A DNA stretch of 28,870 bases from Coriobacteriia bacterium (GTDB lineage: Bacteria; Actinomycetota; Coriobacteriia; Anaerosomatales; Anaerosomataceae), in assembly GCA_016938395.1 (NCBI GenBank), contig JAFGUS010000176.1, positions 1-28,870 on the forward strand. Reading direction: 5' to 3'. Below the pieces are notes generated by a model that was not told the DNA's origin, did not search any database, and saw only the letters and a program-made list of their open reading frames with translations. Below, piece after piece: positions 1 through 8,360 of this stretch. Position 1 is the stretch's first letter; each line of letters begins with the position of its first letter. The position numbers and the translations under genes are program-made.

Positions 1-624
1 ATCCTCGAGTCCCGCCGGGTGAACATCCGGGTCTCGCATGCCGAGCCACTCTCGGCAGGGATGAACTGCGTGGACTGCCATGGCGACGTGGGGCATCTCG
101 GGGAACCGGGGCGTGTGCCGGTGTCGATGGACCGCTGCCTCGGCTGTCACGACGGGGAGACCGCGGCTGCGGCGTGCGCAACATGCCACACGACCGACAT
201 CGCCGCCACCGGCCGTGACGCGCTGGTGGCCACCGATGGCCGCGCCACGGGCTCCGGGGAGTACCAGTATCCGACGGTTGTAGCCTCCGACACCGACTGC
301 TCGGGCTGTCACGAGGTGGAGACGCAGTGCGATCCGTGTCACGGGCTGCGACTGCCGCATCCGGAGCGCTTCGTCTCCGGCTACCACGCGGCCGATGCCG
401 CCTTTGAGAAGAAGGAGTCGTGCTATCGCTGTCACGACACCCGCGACTGCCAGTCCTGTCACGCACCGTTCTCGACGGGACATGCCAGCAACTGGAGGGT
501 GGACCACACCAGGGCTTCGTGGGACGCGGGCTGTGGCTGCCACGGGCGCGGCACCAACGTGGACACGCCCATCTGCGTCTTCTGCCACGAGAACGCGCCG
601 ACGCAGTCCGTTCGGCTAGACTAG
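1..624 (+). CDS. Multiheme c-type cytochrome, 5' end cut by the window
   Basis: This is the C-terminal 207 residues of a multiheme cytochrome c; the frame is open to base 1, so the real start lies upstream, although a GTG at 19 is available. Eight CxxCH heme-attachment motifs are visible (CVDCH, CLGCH, CATCH, CSGCH, CDPCH, CYRCH, CQSCH, CVFCH), together with many extra histidines that could be distal ligands. A ninth site reads CGCH, one residue short of the canonical motif. Such proteins work outside the cytoplasmic membrane in anaerobic electron transfer and are matured by cytochrome c assembly systems. No substrate-specific domain can be seen, so the electron donor and acceptor are unknown. 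The gene ends with TAG, 5 bp before the next possible start, which suggests co-transcription. The class is certain; the specific function is not. Confidence 0.93.
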   Translation: MLESRRVNIRVSHAEPLSAGMNCVDCHGDVGHLGEPGRVPVSMDRCLGCHDGETAAAACATCHTTDIAATGRDALVATDGRATGSGEYQYPTVVASDTDCSGCHEVETQCDPCHGLRLPHPERFVSGYHAADAAFEKKESCYRCHDTRDCQSCHAPFSTGHASNWRVDHTRASWDAGCGCHGRGTNVDTPICVFCHENAPTQSVRLD

Positions 625-629
625 GCGCG

Positions 630-2681
630 ATGACCGCGAGCGGGAAGGGCGCCACCGTGAAGAACGACCGTCAGGCGACACAGGCCGGGGACCACCGCTC
701 CACTGCCGGCCTCAAGGCCGCGTGGATCCCGCTCTTGCTCGTTGCGGTGCTTGTCCCGGTCGCCACCACGAACCCGTCGATCCTCGGGGGCGATGTGGTG
801 GTGGGGACGGACCTGCTGCTCTCGCTCAAGGCGCTCATCGCGGGCCTGGCCGTGCTCGTGTCCGGGGTCGGCTGGGCGTTCGATGCGTCGGCGCGCCGTG
901 CCGGTATCCGCTGGGACGCGACGATGTGGTATCTCGCCGGGCTCTTCGGCCTCGCGCTCGTCTCCGCGGCGGGCTCGCTCGATCCGTGGCGGTCGTTCTT
1001 CGGCACGTACTGGTTCCGGCAAGGCATCCTCTCGCTCGCGATGCTGGGTGCGCTCGTCTTCCTCGTGGTCCAGCTCGCTCGCGACGTGGCCGCCGTGCGG
1101 TCGCTCTCAATCGCGACCGTCCTCGGTGGGGTCGTGGTGGCGGCGTACGGACTCCTCCAGGTCGCCGGGCTCGACCCGCTGTACTGGGGCGCCCCGGCCG
1201 ACATGCTGTCCCGTGGTTTCGCGACGCTCTCGAATCCCGACACCTACGGCGGCTACCTCGTGATCCCCGCCCTCCTGGCTCCGGCTCTCGCGCTTTCCGA
1301 GGACAGACGCGCGCTGCGGCTGTTGTGGTGGGCGGCCTTCGGCCTCACCACCGTGGCAGTGTTGCTCTCCCAGGTGCGGGGCGCGTGGTTCGGCCTGCTC
1401 GTGGGCGGGATCGTGCTGCTTGCGTACGCGATGCGCACCAAGGCGCGCTTCCAGACCGTGGACTGGCGGGCGCTCGCGCTCGTGGTGGCGGTGCTCGTGG
1501 GAGCGGGCGTAGGGGCGGGCGAGTCCATCGGCGCCCGGGTCGCGGACATGTTCTCGGGCGAGCAGAGCGCCGGATCGGGCCGCCTGCTGCTGTGGGAGAC
1601 CGGAGTGCGCGTCGCGGGATCCTACCCGCTTCTCGGAACCGGTCCGGACGCGTTCCTGCTCGGCTACTACGGGGAGCGCTCGGCCGATCACGCGATCTAC
1701 GGTGGCTACCGCGCGGCCGCCGATGACGCGCACAACATCCTCATCCACGCGGCGGCCACCCTTGGCATACCCGCGCTCATCCTCTCGATCGCGTTCCTGG
1801 TGGTGCTGGTGAGGCGTTCGGCAGCCCTGGTGTTCGTGAAGGAGGAGGGCGGCCCGGGTCACGTGTATGCCGCGTGGCTGGCCGCGGTGCTCGCGCATGT
1901 GGGCTATCTGTTCTTCGGCCCGTCGATCATCACGTCGAGCGTGATACTCGCGATCGGCGTGGGCGTCCTCATCGCCGCGCTCGCCACCGAGGTGAAGCTT
2001 CCGTCGCTCACCCCGGTCGTCGCGGCCGGTGCGGCCGTGGCGGTCGCTGGCGCGGCGCTGGCCGGGACCGGCGGTGCCATGCTCGCCGCCGAGCCCTCCT
2101 ATGCGCGCTCGTATTCCGCCGAGGGAGCCGAGGCGCTCGAACAGGCACGGCGCGCCGTCACGCTCGCGCCCTGGTCGATCGAGTACCGGTTGAGGGAGGC
2201 CGTGCTCGTCGGAGAAATCGCGGCGAATGCGATCGCGCCCGACTGGGAGGACGCCGAGCGTCAGACCATCGCCGCGTTCAACGACCTCGTGCACTTCTCG
2301 CCGGGTGACTACGAAGGCTACGTCTACTACGCGCGTGCGCTGATGGCCCTCCCATCGCAAAGCGATGAGATCACCGGACTGGCGGCGCAGGTCTCCGAGC
2401 TGGCGCTTGCCGTTTATCCCCACGGCCTCGTGGCCCGGGAGACGGGCGCCCGGGCGTATGTGCGTCTCGAGGAGTACGACAAAGCCGCCGCACTGCTCGA
2501 GGACGAGTGGGACTCCGATGCCTCATACGTGCAGCCGGGCATCGTGTACGCCTACGCCTTGCTCGGGTCGGAGCGGGCCGACGATGCGCTCGCGGTGATC
2601 GACGATCTCGGTCAGCGCTTCCCCGCAGACGACGAGGTGGCACGACTCGTGGCGATAGCGGGGGAGATCCGCGGCCGGTGA
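630..2681 (+). CDS. O-antigen ligase (Wzy_C-like) polytopic membrane protein with C-terminal TPR region
   Basis: The protein has about 683 residues with roughly twelve hydrophobic segments between residues 30 and 490. The central part resembles the Wzy_C/O-antigen ligase family: a VRGAWFGL segment near residue 250 and a long extracytoplasmic loop ending in the HNILIHAAATLGIPA helix near residue 367. From about residue 505 the sequence becomes soluble and helical with TPR-like repeats. Members join or polymerise lipid-linked glycans at the outer face of the membrane, but the substrate here cannot be told. The ATG at 630 follows the cytochrome stop by 5 bp and has no clear ribosome site. The GTG at 657 is in frame and is preceded by GGGAAGGG, so it is a real alternative start that would remove nine residues. 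No other polysaccharide genes are in view. Confidence 0.82.
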   Translation: MTASGKGATVKNDRQATQAGDHRSTAGLKAAWIPLLLVAVLVPVATTNPSILGGDVVVGTDLLLSLKALIAGLAVLVSGVGWAFDASARRAGIRWDATMWYLAGLFGLALVSAAGSLDPWRSFFGTYWFRQGILSLAMLGALVFLVVQLARDVAAVRSLSIATVLGGVVVAAYGLLQVAGLDPLYWGAPADMLSRGFATLSNPDTYGGYLVIPALLAPALALSEDRRALRLLWWAAFGLTTVAVLLSQVRGAWFGLLVGGIVLLAYAMRTKARFQTVDWRALALVVAVLVGAGVGAGESIGARVADMFSGEQSAGSGRLLLWETGVRVAGSYPLLGTGPDAFLLGYYGERSADHAIYGGYRAAADDAHNILIHAAATLGIPALILSIAFLVVLVRRSAALVFVKEEGGPGHVYAAWLAAVLAHVGYLFFGPSIITSSVILAIGVGVLIAALATEVKLPSLTPVVAAGAAVAVAGAALAGTGGAMLAAEPSYARSYSAEGAEALEQARRAVTLAPWSIEYRLREAVLVGEIAANAIAPDWEDAERQTIAAFNDLVHFSPGDYEGYVYYARALMALPSQSDEITGLAAQVSELALAVYPHGLVARETGARAYVRLEEYDKAAALLEDEWDSDASYVQPGIVYAYALLGSERADDALAVIDDLGQRFPADDEVARLVAIAGEIRGR

Positions 2682-2700
2682 CGGTCGCACGGCACGTGGT

Positions 2701-2736
2701 TTCCTGTAAATGCCTGTTCATGCTACTATATTCCCA
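2701..2736 (+). promoter_or_regulatory. Promoter of the HTH-nucleotidyltransferase module, probably leaderless
   Basis: A good -10 hexamer TACTAT lies at 2724-2729 in an AT-rich island. With a 17-bp spacer the weak -35 is TTCCTG at 2701-2706. The ATG at 2736 is 7 bp past the -10, where transcription would be expected to start, and no Shine-Dalgarno sequence precedes it. A leaderless mRNA is therefore likely. A loose inverted repeat (GTA.ATG / CAT..TAC, 2706-2726) overlaps the promoter and could be a site for the HTH protein itself; this last point is speculative. Confidence 0.55.
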
Positions 2737-3494
2737 TGGATGACCTTCTCGACATCGCATCTGTAGCCGCGTATCTCGGCGTCTCCGAGCGGACGGTCTA
2801 CAACCACGTGCGCTCTGGTGACCTGCCCGCGATCAAGGTAGGGCGGCTGTGGCGTGTACGTGCGGCCGATCTTGAGACGTGGCTCGGATCCGAAGGTACG
2901 GGCGCGGGTGCTACGTTCGCGGCTGACGACGGCGCACTACCCTCGCGCGCCGAGCTCGAGCGGGCGGTTGGAGGATTCGAGGACCGCATCGAGCGGCGCC
3001 TCGCGTTCGCCGGGGTTCTGGCACGCGCATACGAAGCTCTCGGGTGGCCGGCACCCGTGGTGGTCGGAGGGCATGCGGTCGAGTTCTGGACCGCCGGGGG
3101 GTATGCGACCGCCGACATCGACATGGCCGGTGCGTCGGAGCCTGCAGGTCAGATCCTGGAGGGCTGGGGTTTCGCCCGACAGGGGCGCCACTGGTACGAC
3201 GATGCGCTCGGCATCGTGGTCGAGGTTCCCGGATCCAGCCTGCCACCGGATGCGCTCGGGCACACGGCGTCTATCCGCCTCGGCGGCTACGTCGCCACTG
3301 TTCTTGGTATCGAGGACTTGATCGTCGATCGCCTGTGCGCCTGCGTGCACTGGACCGATCAGGAGTCATGCCTGTGGGCGGAGGCGCTTCTGGCCTCGGG
3401 CCACCAGATCGATACGCCGTACCTGCGCGGGCGTGCCGCCGAGGAGGACGTCCTCGAGCGTCTCGAGCAGTTGCTGCGACAGGACGCCCGATGA
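2736..3494 (+). CDS. Excisionase-type HTH domain fused to a minimal nucleotidyltransferase
   Basis: The protein has 252 residues. Residues 5-50 form a MerR/excisionase-type HTH_17 domain (DIASVAAYLGVSERTVYNHV, then the IKVGRLWRV wing and a LETWL helix). After a linker and a helical stretch (about 70-105) comes a Pol-beta-like minimal nucleotidyltransferase core: GGHAVEFWT at 111-119, the metal-binding DID at D127/D129, a possible third carboxylate at E163, and an IEDLIVDRL helix at 192-200, as in DUF6036/AbiEii-like proteins. The gene overlaps the next by 4 bp. Nucleotidyltransferases of this type are often the toxic or modifying partner in toxin-antitoxin modules, while the HTH could autoregulate; both roles are inferred here. 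The alternative is a stand-alone regulator or a housekeeping nucleotidyltransferase. The domain assignment is good; the function is open. Confidence 0.8.
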   Translation: MDDLLDIASVAAYLGVSERTVYNHVRSGDLPAIKVGRLWRVRAADLETWLGSEGTGAGATFAADDGALPSRAELERAVGGFEDRIERRLAFAGVLARAYEALGWPAPVVVGGHAVEFWTAGGYATADIDMAGASEPAGQILEGWGFARQGRHWYDDALGIVVEVPGSSLPPDALGHTASIRLGGYVATVLGIEDLIVDRLCACVHWTDQESCLWAEALLASGHQIDTPYLRGRAAEEDVLERLEQLLRQDAR

Positions 3495-3715
3495 ACCGGG
3501 ACTTCACGATCGAGCGGTGGCGCTCCTCCCGTGCCGCATCGGTTCGCGCGGTGGCGGCGGTGGCGGACGGCTTGCGAGGGCCGCGTCGGCGCGTTCGGGA
3601 CGACGAGGCGCGGGAGGCGCTCGTGCGGGCGACCGTTGCGCTCGTGCGCGAGCGGGAGGCTTCCGGGCGCCTGCATCAGACAGGGGAGCGCGACTACGAG
3701 ATCGTCGGCAACTAG
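3491..3715 (+). CDS. Small basic protein of unknown function, partner of the HTH-nucleotidyltransferase
   Basis: The ATG at 3491 overlaps the stop of the nucleotidyltransferase gene (ATGA), giving 74 residues. I do not recognise the family. The sequence is rich in Arg and Ala, probably all-helical, with no membrane segment, no cysteine and no obvious enzymatic motif; it ends in an acidic/polar tail (GERDYEIVGN). The overlap and the shared promoter argue for translational coupling and a joint function, for example an antitoxin or accessory subunit, but that is inference. A longer reading of the same frame starting at 3044 is only an out-of-frame extension through the upstream gene. Confidence 0.65.
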   Translation: MNRDFTIERWRSSRAASVRAVAAVADGLRGPRRRVRDDEAREALVRATVALVREREASGRLHQTGERDYEIVGN

Positions 3716-3741
3716 CTGATTCCGGGTGGCCCCGGGTGCGC

Positions 3742-3747
3742 TACACT
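3742..3747 (+). promoter_or_regulatory. Candidate -10 element of ilvE
   Basis: TACACT sits 37 bp before the ilvE start, in the 69-bp gap after the small protein. No convincing -35 is seen. A strong ribosome site (GGAAGGGGA, 3770-3778) follows 6 bp before the ATG. Confidence 0.4.
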
Positions 3748-3784
3748 ATCCCGATACACGTTCGCGCGCGGAAGGGGATACGAC

Positions 3785-4699
3785 ATGGCACTGCCCGAGG
3801 TGGAGTTCATCTGGATGGATGGCAAGCTCGTTCCCTGGGCGGATGCCAACGTACACGTCCTCACCCACGCGCTGCACTACGGCACCGGCGTCTTCGAAGG
3901 AATCCGCTGCTACGAGACCCCAGATGGTCCTGCGGTCTTCCGTCTCATCGAGCATATGGAGCGCTTCGAGCGCTCGGCCAGGATGCTCTTCATGGACCTC
4001 GGCTACTCGGTCGACGAGATGGTCGAGGCCGTCAAGGAGACCATCCGCGCCAACAAGCTTCCCGCGTGCTACATCCGCCCGATCGCGTTCCGCGGCTACG
4101 GCGTCATGGGCCTTGACCCGATCCCCGCGCCCGTGAGCGTCAGCATCGCGGCCTGGCCGTGGGAGACGTACATGGGCGAAGAGGCGCTCATCCGCGGCGT
4201 GGACGTGGGCGTGTCGTCGTGGCGTCAGCGCAGCGCCAATGCGATGCCGCCGGCGATCAAGTCCACCGGCAACTACCTCAACTCCTCCCTCGCACGCATC
4301 GAGGCCAACCGCCACGGCTACAACGAGGCCGTCATGCTCAACGAAGACGGCCGCGTCTGCGAGGGAACGGGCGAGAACCTCTTCATCGTCCGCGACGAGG
4401 TCATCTCCACGCCGCCGGTCTCCGACGGCATCCTCGAGGGCATCACCCGCGATTCGATCATGGTGATCGCCGACAACCTCGGCTACCCCGTGATCGAGGA
4501 GTCGCTCGTGCGCACCGACCTGTACACCGCTGACGAGATGTTCATGACCGGTTCGGCAGCCGAGCTCGTGCCCGTGCGTTCGGTCGACGGTCGTGTGATC
4601 GGAGACGCCGGCCCCGTGACCCTCGAGCTGCAGAAGGCGTTCTTCGCGGCTGTCCGTGGTCAGGACCCGGCATACGAGGAGTGGCTCGACCGCCTGTAG
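3785..4699 (+). CDS. ilvE: Branched-chain amino acid aminotransferase
   Basis: The 304-residue protein is a fold-type IV PLP aminotransferase that interconverts Val, Leu and Ile with their 2-oxo acids in the cytoplasm. Visible signatures are the N-terminal HYGTGVFEGIRCY (31-43), the PLP lysine in AIKSTGNYLNS (K159), EGTGENLF (193-200) and TGSAAEL (255-261). The length is normal for IlvE. The YIRP motif near 97-100 and the R at 103 fit the branched-chain group better than D-alanine aminotransferase or aminodeoxychorismate lyase. The start has a strong ribosome site. It lies near cimA, so the two would act at the beginning and the end of isoleucine synthesis, with a penicillin-binding protein gene between them. 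Confidence 0.93.
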   Translation: MALPEVEFIWMDGKLVPWADANVHVLTHALHYGTGVFEGIRCYETPDGPAVFRLIEHMERFERSARMLFMDLGYSVDEMVEAVKETIRANKLPACYIRPIAFRGYGVMGLDPIPAPVSVSIAAWPWETYMGEEALIRGVDVGVSSWRQRSANAMPPAIKSTGNYLNSSLARIEANRHGYNEAVMLNEDGRVCEGTGENLFIVRDEVISTPPVSDGILEGITRDSIMVIADNLGYPVIEESLVRTDLYTADEMFMTGSAAELVPVRSVDGRVIGDAGPVTLELQKAFFAAVRGQDPAYEEWLDRL

Positions 4700-4717
4700 G
4701 CGCGGGAGCGGAGTGGT

Positions 4718-6712
4718 GTGGACAGGCAACGGCTCGTAACGGCGCTCACCTGGACATCCGGTGTGTTGGCCGTTCTCCTCGTCGTGCTCCTCGCCTTCGC
4801 CGGCTACCTGTGGAACCTCTCGACGAAGCTGCCCGACCTTGCCGCCGACCCTGATGCCATCGAGATGGCGCAGACCTCGGTCGTCTACGCGTCCGACGGG
4901 TCGGTCCTTGCCGAGTGGTACGACGCCGAGGACCGCACCATCGTCCCCACCGGCTCGATACCACAGTCGCTCCGGGACGCCGTCGTGGCGATCGAGGACC
5001 ATCGTTTCTACGAGCACAGTGGTGTGGACCTGCAGGCGATCGCGCGCGCGCTCTCGGTCAACACGAGCGCGGGTGAGGTGCGCCAGGGCGGCTCGACGAT
5101 CACGCAGCAGACGGTGAAGCTGCTCTTCACCGACGGTAAGCGCACGCTGCGACGCAAGATCGAGGAGGCGCTTCTGGCGCTGCAGCTCGAGAGCATGGCC
5201 GACAAGGAGGCCGTGCTCGGCGTCTACCTCAACATGGTCTACTACGGGCACGGCGCATACGGTGTGCAAAGCGCCGCACAGCGCTTCTTCGGCGTGGACG
5301 CTGCCGACCTCACGCTGGCGCAGTCGGCGCTGCTCGCTGGCTGCATCCAATCGCCCACGCGCTACGACCCCTTCGTGCACCCTTCCGAAGCGCTCGAGCG
5401 ACGCAACCTCGTGCTCCGGGTGATGCGCGACCAACACCTGGTTGACGAGCAGGAGGCGGCCGGAGCCATAGCCGAGCCACTCGGCCTCCGCGAGCAGAAC
5501 GCCACGGCACAGCGGGTCGCGCCGTACTTCGTGGAGTACGTGCGCCGGGAGCTTCTCGAGGAGCTCGGCTCGGAGCGCTTGTACCGCGGCGGACTGCGCA
5601 TCCATACAACGCTGGACCCGACCGCACAGCGTGCCGCCGAGGCGGCCGCGAGTGCCGTGCTGCCCAGCCCCGACGATCCGGAGGTGGCGATCGCATCGGT
5701 GCGCTGGCGCGACGGGTCGGTCGTGGCGGTGGTGGGCGGTCGCGACTTCGCTGCCGAGCAGTTCGATCTCGCCACCCAGGGCCGGAGACAGACCGGCTCG
5801 GCGTTCAAGCCCTTCGTGCTGGCCGCCGCGCTCGAGGACGGTTACACCCTCGACTCGATGTGGGAGGCCACGCCTTTCACCACGCCCGTGAAGGACGGTG
5901 TGTGGCATGTGGAGAACTACGAGAACGCGATCACCGGAGGTCAGTATTCACTCCAGACGGCCACGACCTGGTCGATCAACACCGTGTACGCGCGACTGAT
6001 CATGGCCGTTGGTCCGGGCAAGGTCGTGGACGTGGCGCATCGCATGGGCATCTCGTCGGAGATCAACGACGATCCCGCCATCGCGCTCGGCGGACTCACC
6101 ACGGGTGTGTCGCCGCTCGAGATGGCCTCGGCGTTCGGCACCATTGCCAACGACGGCGTTGCGATCGCACCGACGGGTATCGACCGGGTCACCGACAGCG
6201 CCGGCCAGACCGTCTACGAGCCCGACCGCACGGGCACGGAGGCCATCTCCGTGCAGGTGGCCACCGCGCTCGAGGGTGCGCTCAACCAGGTGTTCACCTA
6301 CGGCACGGGGACCTCGGCGAACTTCGGCCAGTGGGGGGCGGTCAAGACCGGCACGGCCCAGTCATGGCGCGACGCCTGGCTGGTGGGGTACTCGGGTGAG
6401 CTCAGCACGGCGGTGTGGGTGGGCTATCCCAAGGCGCAGGTGGCTATGGAGGACGTCCATGGCATCCGCGTGACCGGCGGCAGCTTCCCCGCGCAGATAT
6501 GGAAGACCTACATGCAGGTCGCCTCCGCCGGCACGTCCGCGCAGCCGTCTTCCGTCGCACCGTCGCCCAGCGCAGGGAGCGGTGAGCAGTGGGTCACGTA
6601 CACGCTTTGCGCCGAGTCGATGAAAGTCGCCGGACCACGTTGTCCGGAGACCATGGAGCTCGCGTTTCCCGCGGGAGCGCTGTCGGACGAGGTCTGCACA
6701 CTCAAGCACTGA
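4718..6712 (+). CDS. Class A penicillin-binding protein (glycosyltransferase/transpeptidase)
   Basis: The 664-residue bifunctional enzyme polymerises and cross-links peptidoglycan at the outer face of the membrane. It has a short N-terminal cytoplasmic tail and one membrane anchor (about 8-32). The GT51 domain carries the catalytic EDHRFYEH (E93) and QGGSTITQQ (123-131). The transpeptidase domain carries SxxK in GSAFKPF (S361, K364), SIN (419-421) and KTGTA (543-547), so all penicillin-binding motifs are intact. A Ser/Pro-rich linker near residue 600 is followed by a short C-terminal part with three cysteines, which may form a disulfide. The GTG at 4718 follows the ilvE stop by 18 bp and has GGAGCGGAG just upstream. 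It resembles the PBP1a/PonA type; a more exact name cannot be given from sequence alone. Confidence 0.95.
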   Translation: MDRQRLVTALTWTSGVLAVLLVVLLAFAGYLWNLSTKLPDLAADPDAIEMAQTSVVYASDGSVLAEWYDAEDRTIVPTGSIPQSLRDAVVAIEDHRFYEHSGVDLQAIARALSVNTSAGEVRQGGSTITQQTVKLLFTDGKRTLRRKIEEALLALQLESMADKEAVLGVYLNMVYYGHGAYGVQSAAQRFFGVDAADLTLAQSALLAGCIQSPTRYDPFVHPSEALERRNLVLRVMRDQHLVDEQEAAGAIAEPLGLREQNATAQRVAPYFVEYVRRELLEELGSERLYRGGLRIHTTLDPTAQRAAEAAASAVLPSPDDPEVAIASVRWRDGSVVAVVGGRDFAAEQFDLATQGRRQTGSAFKPFVLAAALEDGYTLDSMWEATPFTTPVKDGVWHVENYENAITGGQYSLQTATTWSINTVYARLIMAVGPGKVVDVAHRMGISSEINDDPAIALGGLTTGVSPLEMASAFGTIANDGVAIAPTGIDRVTDSAGQTVYEPDRTGTEAISVQVATALEGALNQVFTYGTGTSANFGQWGAVKTGTAQSWRDAWLVGYSGELSTAVWVGYPKAQVAMEDVHGIRVTGGSFPAQIWKTYMQVASAGTSAQPSSVAPSPSAGSGEQWVTYTLCAESMKVAGPRCPETMELAFPAGALSDEVCTLKH

Positions 6713-6742
6713 GGGAGCCGCCTACGCACGCGTCGTCTCCGT

Positions 6743-6748
6743 TACAAT
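6743..6748 (+). promoter_or_regulatory. Candidate -10 element of cimA
   Basis: TACAAT matches the consensus at five of six bases and lies 31 bp before the cimA ATG, in the 66-bp gap after the penicillin-binding protein gene. No good -35 is visible. The ribosome site GGGGAGG (6764-6770) follows. Confidence 0.45.
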
Positions 6749-6778
6749 GAAGCCCCACCGTGCAGGGGAGGATCGCTG

Positions 6779-8350
6779 ATGGTCACGCTCTACGACACCA
6801 CGCTTCGCGACGGCACGCAGCGCGAGGGCATGTCGCTCTCGGTCGACGACAAGCTGCGTATCGCGATGCGTCTCGATGACCTCGGCATCCACTACATCGA
6901 GGGCGGTTTCCCCGGCTCCAACCCCAAGGACCTCGAGTTCTTCGAGCGCGCTCGCGACCTGCGTCTCGACAACGCCACGATCACCGCGTTCGGTACCACC
7001 TGCCGCAAGGGCGGTGCGGCCGAGACCGATGGGGGGCTCCGCGCGCTCCTGGACACCGGCTGTCCGGCGCTCTGCATCTTTGGCAAAGCGTGGGACGTGC
7101 ACGTGACCGAGGCCCTCCACGCCTCACTCGACGAGAACCTCCGAATGGTGCGCGACAGCGTGGCCTTCCTCGTGGCCGAGGGCCGCACGGTGTTCTTCGA
7201 TGCCGAGCACTTCTTCGACGGATACGCGGCGAACCCCGCCTACGCCACCGATGTGTGTAGGACCGCGGCCGAGGCCGGCGCCGCTGCGGTGGTGCTATGC
7301 GACACGAACGGCGGCACCCTTCCGCACGCGGTCGCACGTGTCGTGCGCGAGCTCGCCGCGGCGCTTCCGGGTGTGGCGCTCGGCATCCACGCGCACAACG
7401 ACTCCGCATGTGCGGCCGCGAACTCGCTTGTGGCCGTCGATGCCGGCTGCGTGCACGTGCAGGGCACCGCCAACGGCTACGGGGAGCGCGCCGGCAACGC
7501 CGACCTCTTCTCGATCATCCCGGCGCTTGTCCTCAAGATGGGCGACGACTGCATCTCACACGAGCAACTCCGGCTTCTGACCGAGGTCTCGCATTTCGTG
7601 GCCGAGACCGCCAACGTCACGCCGAACCCGCACCAGCCGTATGTGGGCGCGAGCGCGTTCGCGCATAAGGGCGGCGTGCATGCGAGCGCGGCATCTCGGC
7701 TCTCGGCCGCCTACGAGCACATCGACCCTGCGGCGGTGGGTAACCTCGCGCGCGTGGTGGTGAGCGAGCTCGCCGGCCGGGCTTCGCTCACGATGAAGGC
7801 GCTCGAGCTCGGGATCGATCTGGCCGGCGACCAGGAGACCGCGACACGCGTGCTCGATGGCATCAAGCAGCTCGAGCACCAGGGGTACATGTTCGAGGCC
7901 GCCGATGCCACCCTCGAAGTCATGCTCAAGAAGGAGCTCGGTACGTACGAGCCCGCCTTCAGGCTCGAGAGCTTCCGCTGCATCATGGAGAAGCGCGAGG
8001 ACGGTCGTGTGATGACCGAGGCCACGATCAAGGTCCACGTCGGAGGCGAGCGGTTCATCGCCACCGCCGAGGGCAACGGTCCCGTGAACGCGCTCGACGG
8101 CGCGCTGCGCCTCGCCATCGGCCAGTTCTACCCGGCGCTTGAGGCGATCGAACTCACCGACTTCAAAGTCCGCGTGCTCGACGAGAAGAAGGGCACGGGC
8201 GCGGTAACGCGCGTACTCATCGAGTCGGGCGACGGCGAGAAGAGCTGGGGCACGGTGGGCGTCTCCGAGAACATCATCGAGGCCTCGTGGGAGGCGCTCG
8301 TTGATTCGGTCGAATTCGGTCTGGCCCACCCCAGGGCGCACGGCGCGTAG
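6779..8350 (+). CDS. cimA: (R)-citramalate synthase
   Basis: The 523-residue enzyme belongs to the DRE-TIM/LeuA family and condenses acetyl-CoA with pyruvate to citramalate, the first step of threonine-independent isoleucine synthesis. The N-terminal TIM barrel shows DTTLRDG (6-12), EGGFPGSNPKD (41-51), the metal-binding HAH (204-206) and GTANGYGERAGNADL (229-243). The C-terminal part from about 390 is the LeuA dimer/allosteric domain. The HKGGVHASA segment near residue 300, the overall length and the EGGFPGSNPKD signature point to CimA rather than 2-isopropylmalate or homocitrate synthase. A neighbouring ilvE fits a branched-chain amino acid role. No other leu or ilv genes are in the window. 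Confidence 0.9.
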   Translation: MVTLYDTTLRDGTQREGMSLSVDDKLRIAMRLDDLGIHYIEGGFPGSNPKDLEFFERARDLRLDNATITAFGTTCRKGGAAETDGGLRALLDTGCPALCIFGKAWDVHVTEALHASLDENLRMVRDSVAFLVAEGRTVFFDAEHFFDGYAANPAYATDVCRTAAEAGAAAVVLCDTNGGTLPHAVARVVRELAAALPGVALGIHAHNDSACAAANSLVAVDAGCVHVQGTANGYGERAGNADLFSIIPALVLKMGDDCISHEQLRLLTEVSHFVAETANVTPNPHQPYVGASAFAHKGGVHASAASRLSAAYEHIDPAAVGNLARVVVSELAGRASLTMKALELGIDLAGDQETATRVLDGIKQLEHQGYMFEAADATLEVMLKKELGTYEPAFRLESFRCIMEKREDGRVMTEATIKVHVGGERFIATAEGNGPVNALDGALRLAIGQFYPALEAIELTDFKVRVLDEKKGTGAVTRVLIESGDGEKSWGTVGVSENIIEASWEALVDSVEFGLAHPRAHGA

Positions 8351-8360
8351 CGTCCGCTTG

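Noticed and set aside
3746..5908. A 720-codon open frame on the minus strand across ilvE and the penicillin-binding protein gene
   Set aside because: It lies antisense to two clear genes, has a low-complexity, Arg/His/Glu-rich composition and resembles no family. Such frames are normal shadows in GC-rich DNA.
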